This document shows, one piece after another, positions 1 to 5,527 of a DNA stretch of 8,529 nucleotides. The DNA lies in assembly GCA_029883965.1 (NCBI GenBank), contig JAOUIN010000093.1, forward strand, positions 1 to 8,529, read 5' to 3'. Under the pieces are notes generated by a model. That model did no database searches. It worked only from the letters and a program-made list of their open reading frames with translations, and had not been told where the DNA came from. The position numbers and the translations under genes were made by a program. Numbering within the stretch: position 1 is the stretch's first letter; each line of letters starts with the position of its first letter. Origin of the DNA: Betaproteobacteria bacterium (GTDB lineage: Bacteria; Pseudomonadota; Gammaproteobacteria; Burkholderiales; SG8-41).

Positions 1-18
1 GTCCGATGAATCCGGTAG

Positions 19-49
19 CACGCCCGATGCCACCGCCACGCCCGATGCC
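19..49. repeat. 13-base direct repeat with 18-base period
   Basis: CACGCCCGATGCC occurs at 19-31 and again at 37-49. The spacing of 18 bases is a multiple of three, so either strand could read it as a six-residue protein repeat: STPDAT/ATPDAV on plus, or a GIGR-type Gly repeat on minus. It is only two copies and lies at the window edge. Confidence 0.5.
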
Positions 50-284
50 GTCGAGGAGAAGATAGGGAGCCGGTGCCAGTGTGAGTAGTGCAGGCTGGCA
101 CTCACTCGGTGCCGGCAACGTTGCGCGATGATCGCTGTGTTGAGATTCGCTCCGAGCGACTTTTTCTTTCTAACTGCAACGCCATCTTCAGCACCATGGA
201 TTGCATGTCCGACAAAGCTATCGGTTGACGTTATTTCTGCGTGGAAGGCGCGCACCAGATGCGCGCAACAACGAGTCGCCGCTC

Positions 285-497
285 ATGTGGCCAGACGTTG
301 CAATCGCCCGTGAATCGGGACTTCGTGAACCGGTTGCCGGCGTTGTTCCGGTCAACATGACGATGCCGGCAATATTCCGGAAATCAGGGGGACGCTTTGT
401 TCCATATTGCGAGGTTGATGACGTCGACGCGGTGGAGCGGGCGGTCGCTGAAGTGCATGAAGAAGTGGAACCGGACCCGATGACCATTCCGGATTGA
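285..497 (+). CDS. Possible small protein of 70 aa, unrecognised
   Basis: An ATG at 285 opens a 70-codon frame ending at a TGA at 495-497. The first half is nondescript. The last 35 residues look protein-like, with an acidic, helix-forming stretch (VDDVDAVERAVAEVHEEVE) that contrasts with the Arg/Ser-rich translations of the other frames here. The start is weakly supported: ACGAG lies about nine bases upstream. The frame extends further up to a TTG at 201 without a better start. A perfect inverted repeat CCGGATT-G-AATCCGG (489-503) straddles the stop codon and could fold into a short hairpin, but no T-run follows. I do not recognise a family. It may be a genuine small gene, the decayed end of a larger one, or chance. 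Confidence 0.25.
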   Translation: MWPDVAIARESGLREPVAGVVPVNMTMPAIFRKSGGRFVPYCEVDDVDAVERAVAEVHEEVEPDPMTIPD

Positions 498-655
498 ATC
501 CGGCAGTGGTGGCATGCCATCGTTGAACGACCTGGAGTCGAACCATCTGCATTCAAATCGGCGAGGGCACCTTGCAGTATAAAAAGATGACAATGATCCG
601 GCTTTCGGCGGTGCTGCCGGCGGATCCAAATGCGCACGGGTGACCCATAAAATGG

Positions 656-753
656 GAAGCCCCGCGAAAAATGTCGCAGGGCTTCGGCGGTCAGCCACCT
701 GAGTGGCTGTAGGGCGTCACGTTGCCGGGACGCAAGGCCGGTCGATGACCGGC
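656..753 (+). other. Cluster of four consecutive stem-loops (candidate structured RNA)
   Basis: Four hairpins lie almost end to end. (1) 656-667 pairs with 674-685, 11 of 12 positions matched, with a six-base loop. (2) CAGCCAC at 692-698 pairs perfectly with GTGGCTG at 703-709, with a four-base loop. (3) GCGTC at 714-718 pairs with GACGC at 729-733. (4) GCCGGTC at 737-743 pairs perfectly with GACCGGC at 747-753. The gaps between them are 6, 4 and 3 bases. On the plus strand the last is followed by TTTAAATT, so the cluster ends like a transcript. The string GGGACGCAAGGCC (727-739) and an upstream AGGGC (711-715) resemble parts of the c-di-GMP-I (GEMM) riboswitch core, but the stem expected between them is poor. 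No recognisable gene follows on the plus strand. It could be a structured small RNA, a decayed riboswitch, or a palindromic repeat element. Confidence 0.35.
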
Positions 754-756
754 TTT
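737..756 (+). terminator. Terminator-like hairpin, plus strand
   Basis: A perfect seven-base-pair GC-rich stem (GCCGGTC/GACCGGC) with a three-base loop is followed by TTT and then AAATTA. The T-run is short, so intrinsic termination would be weak. It closes the stem-loop cluster. AA lies two bases before the stem on the other side, so function on the minus strand is less likely. Confidence 0.35.
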
Positions 757-1042
757 AAATTACCAATGTCGGAAGTTTCATCTATAGAGTGACCTCCACT
801 TTCGGCTTCATGCTGCGCCTGCATCTCCCCAAAGGGATGACAACAGCGCGAATCGCGCTCCGTGCTCTGGTTTGCCGATCCGAAACATCCCTCAAACACA
901 ATGTCGAAGGTGGTCGCCACCGGCCCGCTTCAGGCACACCCGCAAACGGGGGGGCGCGCACAACAGCGAAACACCGAGGCAGCAACCGAGGCTATCGTTC
1001 GTTCGAGAACCTGTCCCGAACCGGTTCACCACAGCAATTCCA

Positions 1043-1109
1043 GTTAACGCCTTTCCCGGACCGGCGTCAACAGGCCTCGCCGGTTAACGCCGGGAATGCG
1101 CGGACCGGC
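1043..1109. repeat. Short duplicated motif next to the dehydrogenase 3' end
   Basis: GTTAACGCC occurs at 1043-1051 and 1083-1091, each followed within 6-10 bases by CGGACCGGC (1057-1065 and 1101-1109). The two units are about 40 bases apart and differ in the spacer. The palindrome GAACCGGTTC (1018-1027) lies just upstream. This is an imperfect local duplication in non-coding DNA; I cannot assign it a role. Confidence 0.45.
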
Positions 1110-1112
1110 TTT
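1079..1112 (+). terminator. Second terminator-like hairpin, plus strand
   Basis: GCCGGTT (1079-1085) pairs with GACCGGC (1103-1109) using one G-U pair, and CGC/GCG can pair inside the 17-base loop. The right arm and tail share the 12 bases GACCGGCTTTAA with the hairpin at 737-756. The T-run is only three bases. It faces the convergent dehydrogenase gene and could stop plus-strand transcripts coming from the gene-poor region. Confidence 0.25.
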
Positions 1113-1119
1113 AAGTAAA

Positions 1120-1140
1120 CCTGAACTGCGCGCATTCAGG
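1120..1140 (-). terminator. Weak hairpin over the dehydrogenase stop codon
   Basis: CCTGAA (1120-1125) pairs with TTCAGG (1135-1140) across a nine-base loop that itself contains TGCGCGCA. Read on the minus strand it overlaps the TGA stop of the dehydrogenase and is followed by GTTTACTT. The stem is short and the T-run broken, so this is at best a weak terminator. Confidence 0.22.
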
Positions 1141-2155
1141 CGCCGAAATCCGCTTTCAGCACAATGCGGTAACGTGCCTTGCCGGCCCGCAGATGCGCCA
1201 AGGCATCATTCACCCGGCTCATCGGATATTGTTCCACCTGCGGCTCGATGCCGTGGCGGGCGCAGAAGGACAGCATCTTCGCGATGCTGCCGGGCGAACC
1301 GGTGGGCGAGCCCGAAACACTTTTCTGTCCCATGATCAGCGCGAAGGCCTGGACCGGGATCGGTTCCAGCACGGCGCCGACGAGGTGCAGCCGGCCTTTG
1401 GGGCCGAGCGTGGCGATGATGGCGTCCCAGTCGAGTGCGACGTTGGCGGTGACGATCACCAGGTCGAGGCTGCCGGCAATGGCCGCAATTTCTTTCGAGT
1501 CGCGGCTGGACACCACGCGATGCGCACCCAATGCACGGGCTTCATCATGCTTCGACGCGCTGGAGGTGAACGCGGTGACCTCGCAACCCCAGGCCTTGAG
1601 GAAACGCAGCGCCATGTGGCCCAGCCCGCCAATGCCGACGACGCCGACCCGGCTGGTGGGGGTGATGTCGAATTCCAGCAGCGGACTGAACACGGTGATA
1701 CCGCCGCAAAACAACGGGCCGGCGGTTTCCGGCCGCACACCTGCGGGCAGCGGAATCGCCCATGCCCAGTGCGCACGTACGCGGTCGGCAAATCCGCCGT
1801 GGTGGCCGACGATGGTCGCCTGCGCCGTGGCGCACAAGTGCTGGTCGCCATCAATACAGGGGGCGCAGTGCATGCAGCTGGCGCTGGTCCAGCCCACGCC
1901 TACCTGCTGGTCTTTGCTCAGGCCCTTGACCCGCGCGCCCATCGCAACGATGCGGCCGACTACTTCGTGACCCGGCACCAGCGGGTAGGCGGCCATGCCC
2001 CATTCGTCGTCGATCATCGACAGGTCCGAATGGCACATGCCGCAATACTCGACGGCGACTTCGACCTCCTCATCACCGAGAGGGCCGGGATCGTAATCGT
2101 GGCGTTCCAGTTTTTGTTTGGCGGCTGTGGCCGCCCACGTGCGAATCTTGGCCAT
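1136..2155 (-). CDS. Zinc-dependent NAD(P) alcohol dehydrogenase, CAD/YahK type
   Basis: This 339-aa protein belongs to the medium-chain dehydrogenase superfamily, cinnamyl-alcohol-dehydrogenase group, whose bacterial members reduce aldehydes to alcohols in the cytoplasm, usually with NADPH. The catalytic zinc ligands are visible: Cys41 in CGMCHSD, His63-Glu64 in the zinc signature PGHEVVG, and Cys150 in CGGITVFSPL. The structural zinc site is complete (Cys94, Cys97, Cys100, Cys108). The Rossmann fold shows GIGGLGH at 174-180. After the next strand comes SSASKHDEA rather than an acidic residue, which in this group usually fits NADPH over NADH. Length is normal for the family. The frame runs upstream to 2449, but the ATG at 2155 is preferred because GGAG sits eight bases before it and the family starts at MAKIRTWAA-like residues. 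It is a single gene, divergent from the nuclease remnant. The natural substrate cannot be read from sequence. Confidence 0.93.
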   Translation of the reverse strand: MAKIRTWAATAAKQKLERHDYDPGPLGDEEVEVAVEYCGMCHSDLSMIDDEWGMAAYPLVPGHEVVGRIVAMGARVKGLSKDQQVGVGWTSASCMHCAPCIDGDQHLCATAQATIVGHHGGFADRVRAHWAWAIPLPAGVRPETAGPLFCGGITVFSPLLEFDITPTSRVGVVGIGGLGHMALRFLKAWGCEVTAFTSSASKHDEARALGAHRVVSSRDSKEIAAIAGSLDLVIVTANVALDWDAIIATLGPKGRLHLVGAVLEPIPVQAFALIMGQKSVSGSPTGSPGSIAKMLSFCARHGIEPQVEQYPMSRVNDALAHLRAGKARYRIVLKADFGA

Positions 2156-2163
2156 GGCTGTGA

Positions 2164-2167
2164 CTCC
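2164..2167 (-). promoter_or_regulatory. Ribosome binding site deciding the dehydrogenase start
   Basis: On the minus strand GGAG lies eight bases before the ATG at 2155. The alternative in-frame ATG ten codons upstream (about 2182) has no comparable site, which favours the shorter 339-aa protein. Confidence 0.6.
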
Positions 2168-2339
2168 GTTAATTGGCATTGAAGGCGTTGGTTCATCATG
2201 CCGGAATGCCGGCACCCGGTATGGGTTTCGCCTCGTATGACCGCAATGTGCGGCAACAGTGCCGCGATATTCGAAAATGAGGGGCAGTACAGGTATTCCG
2301 AAAAGGTACACTAACCTGATTAACTCAGAGACACACCGC

Positions 2340-2877
2340 ATGAAATGGAAGATGGCTGAGAACTCATTGTTCGCAATCCTGATGCGCCAGGACTGGTGGG
2401 TGAGCGCGCTGATTGCGCTTGCCGTGTTCGGGGCGGTGCATACCTTCATGGCTTGGGGTTATGCGCTCTTCGCCACTACGCCTTTCACTGTCATCACCCT
2501 GATGGTCGCGTGGAAACAGATTCGCGTGCCCGGCGGCGCACTGCTGGAGAAGGCTTTGGAAAAGGTCCGCAGCCTGTCGTGGGAGAATTTTGCGCAGGCG
2601 CTTGAGACCGGGTTCAAGGCCGAAGGCTACGCCGTGCAGCGTGTCGACGGTGCGGCGGATTTCGAGCTGGAGAAATCAGGGCGCGCGGCGCTGGAAGGCT
2701 GCGCGTACGGGCATGGAGCCATTAAAGGAGCTGGCGGCCGCCGGCGAGAAGCGCAGCGCAGCGGAATGCCGGTATGCGGTGGCGGGAGAGTTGACCGAGC
2801 AGGCGCGGGCGTTTGCGACGAAGCAGGGGATGAAGCTGGTGGAGGGCGCTGAACTGGCGAAGCTGATTCGCGTGTAG
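2340..2877 (+). pseudogene. Membrane-anchored Mrr-type restriction endonuclease-like gene, frameshifted
   Basis: Two frames together make one protein of a proteobacterial membrane-anchored nuclease-like family. The first frame starts at ATG 2340 and gives two hydrophobic segments (about residues 19-36 and 39-58), then the start of an Mrr_cat-like domain (LSWENFAQALETGFKAEGY, 78-97) and the conserved acidic strand ADFELEKSGR with Asp107. At about 2688-2694 homology jumps to another frame, which continues RWKAARTGMEPLKELAAAGE and ends in the typical GELTEQARAF...LVEGAELAKLI at TAG 2875-2877. From family memory, the residues missing at the junction are about five or six, including the catalytic lysine of a [S/G]-[C/G]-K-R-W motif. 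The frames differ by a net loss of 3n+2 bases. Read without correction, the first frame runs on to 2852 as nonsense. An assembly error is possible, but lost residues argue for a real deletion. No methylase is adjacent. Spacing of 136 bases separates it from gshA. Confidence 0.75.
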
Positions 2878-2961
2878 CCCCGGGGAAACAATGAAGCAGC
2901 TACCCCATTGATAAAGAGAGTTCGAGCAGGGTCCCATCGGTGCTCAGTGCTGCACGATAAG

Positions 2962-2970
2962 TGCTATTTT
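2962..2970 (+). promoter_or_regulatory. Candidate extended -10 promoter for gshA
   Basis: TGCTATTTT matches an extended -10 element (TGn plus TATTTT, four of six to consensus). The best -35 candidate, TGCTCA at 2941-2946 with an 18-base spacer, is weak. Transcription would begin near 2977 and give a leader of about 37 bases containing the gshA ribosome binding site. The same stretch carries GTGCT three times (2940-2965), perhaps by chance. Confidence 0.3.
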
Positions 2971-3001
2971 GGGGTTCCCATATTGGCGTGCCTACTTTTT
3001 C

Positions 3002-3007
3002 GGGAGA
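3002..3007 (+). promoter_or_regulatory. Strong ribosome binding site before the TTG start of gshA
   Basis: GGGAGA is followed by seven bases and then TTG at 3014. No ATG or GTG in this frame lies nearby, and translation from this TTG begins right where the GshA family begins, so this site fixes an unusual start codon. Confidence 0.7.
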
Positions 3008-3013
3008 ACGTGT

Positions 3014-4582
3014 TTGAATCAGTTCCAAAAACGATTGCAGGCCCTTGATGCCGGGACGCTTAAGGGGCTACAGCGCGGCATCGAAAAAGAAAGCCTGCGT
3101 GTCAGGCCGGACGGCATGCTTGCGGATACGCCGCATCCGGCGGCACTCGGCTCGGCGCTGACCCACCCCCACATCACCACGGATTTCAGCGAATCCCAGC
3201 TTGAGCTGATCACGGGTGTGCACGATGGCATCGAGCCCTGCCTGGAGGAACTCACCGAGATCCATCAACTGGTGTACCGGCATGTGGGCGATGAAATGCT
3301 GTGGTGCGCCAGCATGCCGTGCAGCCTGCCCGCGGACGATGACATTCCCATCGGCCAGTATGGCCGTTCCAATGTCGGGCGGGCGAAAACGGTCTATCGC
3401 ATGGGACTGGCGCACCGCTACGGCAGGCGCATGCAGACCATCTCCGGCATCCACTACAACTTCTCGTTGCCGGACGCGGCGTGGCCCTTGCTGCGGCAGT
3501 CGGACGCCTACACCGGCGCGATCCGGGCCTATCAGGATGAGCTGTATTTTTCACTGATCCGCAATTTCCGGCGGCACTCGTGGCTGCTGCTGTACCTGTT
3601 TGGCGCATCACCGGCGGTATGCAAGAGTTTCGTTGCCGGTCGCAGCCACGCACTGCAGGAGCTGACCCGCGGCACCTTGTACCTGCCCGGCAGCACGTCG
3701 CTGCGCATGGGTAATCTGGGTTATCAGAGCGAGGCGCAGGCGGCGCTGCTGGTGAGCTATAACAGCCTCGACGGCTATGCCCGTTCGCTGCATGGCGCGC
3801 TGACCGAGCCTTATCCGCCATATGCAGCCATCGGCATCCGTGACGGTGACGATTACCGGCAACTAACCACATCGTTGCTGCAGATCGAAAACGAGTTCTA
3901 CGGTGCCATCCGCCCGAAGCGGCCGATACGCCCGGGCGAGCGCCCGCTGCATGCGTTGCGCGAGCGCGGCGTCGAATACGTCGAGGTGCGCTGCATGGAT
4001 CTCGACCCGTTCTGTCCCATCGGCATCACCGCGGGTGTGATCCGCTTCCTCGACGTGTTCCTGCTGCATTGCCTGCTGCACGACAGCCCGCCGGACACGC
4101 CCGAGGAAATCACCGCGATGTCGGTCAACCAGCAACGGGTCGCTGAAAACGGGCGCGATCCGGCGTTGCGCCTGTGCCGGCCGGGTGTGGAACTCTCACC
4201 GGGAGAATGGGGCGGCGATCTGCTGCGCGAGTGCGAGCCGGTTGCCGCAGCACTCGATGCAGCGCACGGCGGCAGCGCCTACCGCGATGCCCTGGCGGCC
4301 GCTGCGGCTGCACTGGCGGATCCGGCACTGACACCGTCGGCGCGCATGCTGCGCGAAATGGCGCAACACCACGACGACTCCTATTTCCACTTTGTGCAGG
4401 CGCAATCGGTGCTGCACGGCACCAGCCTGCGGGCATCGCCGCTCAATGCTGAAGTGGCAGCGCGCTACGCGCGCATGGCTGAACAGTCGATCGACGCACA
4501 GCGACTGATCGAAGCGCAGGACACCCTGCCGTTCGAGAATTACCGGCAGCAGTATCTGTCACCGGAGCGGCTGGGCGTGTAG
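3014..4582 (+). CDS. gshA: Glutamate-cysteine ligase
   Basis: The enzyme joins L-glutamate to L-cysteine with ATP to make gamma-glutamylcysteine, the first and rate-limiting step of glutathione synthesis in the cytoplasm. At 522 aa it matches the long gammaproteobacterial GshA (about 518 aa in E. coli) and aligns nearly end to end with an offset of three to four residues. Visible active-site positions are Glu24 and Glu26 in RGIEKESLR, Glu60 and Glu64 in TTDFSESQLELIT, QYGRSNVGRAKT (115-126), His147 in QTISGIHYNFSLP, the LPGSTSLRMGNLGYQ loop (224-238, Arg231, Tyr237), and Glu324/Arg326 in VEVRCMDLDPF. The frame could open at a TTG at 2969, but the TTG at 3014 has a strong ribosome binding site and fits the family. 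gshB is not in the window. Only 30 bases separate its stop from the convergent cupin gene. The enzyme is normally feedback-inhibited by glutathione; a TTG start may also keep expression low. Confidence 0.97.
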   Translation: MNQFQKRLQALDAGTLKGLQRGIEKESLRVRPDGMLADTPHPAALGSALTHPHITTDFSESQLELITGVHDGIEPCLEELTEIHQLVYRHVGDEMLWCASMPCSLPADDDIPIGQYGRSNVGRAKTVYRMGLAHRYGRRMQTISGIHYNFSLPDAAWPLLRQSDAYTGAIRAYQDELYFSLIRNFRRHSWLLLYLFGASPAVCKSFVAGRSHALQELTRGTLYLPGSTSLRMGNLGYQSEAQAALLVSYNSLDGYARSLHGALTEPYPPYAAIGIRDGDDYRQLTTSLLQIENEFYGAIRPKRPIRPGERPLHALRERGVEYVEVRCMDLDPFCPIGITAGVIRFLDVFLLHCLLHDSPPDTPEEITAMSVNQQRVAENGRDPALRLCRPGVELSPGEWGGDLLRECEPVAAALDAAHGGSAYRDALAAAAAALADPALTPSARMLREMAQHHDDSYFHFVQAQSVLHGTSLRASPLNAEVAARYARMAEQSIDAQRLIEAQDTLPFENYRQQYLSPERLGV

Positions 4583-4612
4583 ATGGTGCCGGGGTCGCAC
4601 TCGCAATATCTG

Positions 4613-5293
4613 TCAGCGTGGCAACGGCATGAACGGCGCACCGATTGCGCCCACCTTGACGTAGATCAGCGCACCTTCCGGGCCGGTATAGGGGGTGTGG
4701 CGGCTCCAGCACGGATTGCGCAGCCAGGTGCCGGCCGGGTATTCGCCGTCTTCATCCTGGAACAGGCCATTTAGCACCAGAATCTCCTCGCCACCGGGGT
4801 GTGGATGCGTATTAAAACGCGTATCCGGCGCCCAGCGCACCAGTGCTGTGCTGACGCCGTCGTATTCATGCAGCGGCATCACGCTCAGGCCGGGCACCAG
4901 CCCGGGCCGCCACGCGGCTGTCGATGTTGCAATGCGTGCCGGTGCCAGATCATCTGCCGCAAACTGCCAGAGTTTGACGAACAGCGTACAGCCCTCACGC
5001 GAGAACGGCGTGTGACTGGTGCCCGGCGGGTTGCGCAGGTAGGTGCCCGCGGGGAAATCACCCTGGTCATCCGAGAATATGCCGTCGAGTACCAGGATCT
5101 CCTCGCCACCGTGATGCACGTGCCGGTCGAAGTGTGAGCCGGCGGCGTAGCGCACGATACTGGTCGCGCGCGCGACCTCATCGCCGACCCGGTCCAACAT
5201 GCGCCGGTCCACACCGGGCAACGGCGACGCGGTCCATACCGCGTCGGCCGCATGCTGCACGACACGCTGATTAAAATCGCTGTTGACGTTCAT
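4613..5293 (-). CDS. Tandem double-cupin protein, ChrR-like
   Basis: This 226-aa protein is two copies of the cupin domain found at the C-terminus of the zinc anti-sigma factor ChrR. Copy one has His58, His60, Glu64 (HVHHGGEE) and His94 (GTSHTP). Copy two has His163, His165, Glu169 (HPHPGGEE) and His199 (WSRHTP). Both share the pattern GGEEILVL-G-F-x-D-x-x-G-x-(F/Y)-PAGT-x-LRNP, so both metal sites appear intact. The N-terminal zinc-binding anti-sigma domain of true ChrR (His/Cys motif) is absent, and no sigma factor is adjacent, so an anti-sigma role is not supported. It is more likely a soluble metal-binding cupin with an enzymatic or sensing role that cannot be named. The ATG at 5293 is chosen because TCCTC on plus (GAGGA on minus, 5303-5307) lies nine bases upstream and an upstream in-frame extension to 5347 lacks cupin-like sequence. 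It is divergent from the symporter gene. Confidence 0.85.
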   Translation of the reverse strand: MNVNSDFNQRVVQHAADAVWTASPLPGVDRRMLDRVGDEVARATSIVRYAAGSHFDRHVHHGGEEILVLDGIFSDDQGDFPAGTYLRNPPGTSHTPFSREGCTLFVKLWQFAADDLAPARIATSTAAWRPGLVPGLSVMPLHEYDGVSTALVRWAPDTRFNTHPHPGGEEILVLNGLFQDEDGEYPAGTWLRNPCWSRHTPYTGPEGALIYVKVGAIGAPFMPLPR

Positions 5294-5317
5294 GGGCTCG
5301 CGTCCTCGTAAACCGTA

Positions 5318-5347
5318 AGTATCGGCCAGCAGGCTATCTGATGCCAA
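5318..5347 (-). promoter_or_regulatory. Candidate sigma-70 promoter for the cupin gene
   Basis: On the minus strand TTGGCA (5342-5347, five of six to the -35 consensus) is followed by an 18-base spacer and GATACT (5318-5323, four of six to the -10 consensus). Transcription would begin near 5311, giving a leader of about 18 bases that still includes the GAGGA ribosome binding site. The position fits the chosen start at 5293. Confidence 0.38.
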
Positions 5348-5470
5348 AGCAAGGCGAACAGGGTCAGAGCCGGCACTCTATTACGTGCCTGCACACCATG
5401 CTGACTCTGGCGTCTCGTTTCTCCTCGGTCGCCCGACGATTATCACGTTAACTGATTTACAAAGTACCAG

Positions 5471-5498
5471 TAGTCATTTGTGACGGATTCGTTAGAAT
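5471..5498 (+). promoter_or_regulatory. Candidate sigma-70 promoter for the symporter gene
   Basis: TAGTCA (5471-5476, four of six) is followed by a 16-base spacer and TAGAAT (5493-5498, five of six). Transcription would start near 5505 and the leader would carry AGGAG at 5516-5520. If correct, the GTG at 5480 cannot be the start of the protein because it lies upstream of the transcript. Confidence 0.33.
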
Positions 5499-5515
5499 CG
5501 CTGAAACAGCCGTCC

Positions 5516-5520
5516 AGGAG
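5516..5520 (+). promoter_or_regulatory. Ribosome binding site deciding the symporter start
   Basis: AGGAG lies seven bases before the ATG at 5528. It favours this ATG over the in-frame GTG at 5480, which would add 16 polar residues not expected in the family. Confidence 0.7.
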
Positions 5521-5527
5521 ATCGTGT

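Larger units (their letters stand above)
1..1135. other. Gene-poor region without a defensible protein gene
   Basis: No reading frame here combines a good start, a ribosome binding site and a recognisable protein. At the left edge, a plus frame open from base 2 to a TAG at 89-91 gives an acidic tail (SDESGSTPDATATPDAVEEK and on) that could be the end of a gene starting outside the window. A competing minus frame over the same bases reads a Gly-rich stretch (GIGRGGGIGRATGF), so the coding strand is undecided. Frames between about 720 and 1118 are rich in Arg, Ser, Thr and Pro and look like chance. What stands out is structure: a hairpin at 73-101 (GTGCCAG/CTGGCAC), a 15-base inverted repeat at 489-503, the stem-loop cluster at 656-753, and repeats just before the dehydrogenase stop. 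These suggest a regulatory, RNA-bearing or decayed region. Confidence 0.6.

Noticed and set aside
491..501. GGATTGAATCC, which recurs at 8395-8405 inside the SulP gene
   Set aside because: Both are short palindromes; the second is part of conserved coding sequence, so shared origin is not supported.
530..548. GGTTCGACTCC on the minus strand, resembling a tRNA T-arm
   Set aside because: Only three of five T-stem pairs form, and no acceptor, D or anticodon arm can be built around it.
1193..2182. Long plus-strand open frame (329 aa) opposite the dehydrogenase
   Set aside because: It mirrors the GC-rich codons of a clear zinc dehydrogenase gene, has no family-like sequence and no ribosome binding site.
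2156..2449. N-terminal extension of the dehydrogenase to 2449
   Set aside because: The extra 98 residues do not belong to the family, overlap the divergent nuclease start, and the ATG at 2155 has a proper ribosome binding site.
2877..2888. Palindrome CCCCGGGG just after the nuclease remnant, as a terminator
   Set aside because: It has no loop and no T-run, so it would not act as an intrinsic terminator.
5294..5347. N-terminal extension of the cupin protein to 5347
   Set aside because: The added residues are not cupin-like and would overlap the best promoter candidate; the ATG at 5293 has a ribosome binding site.
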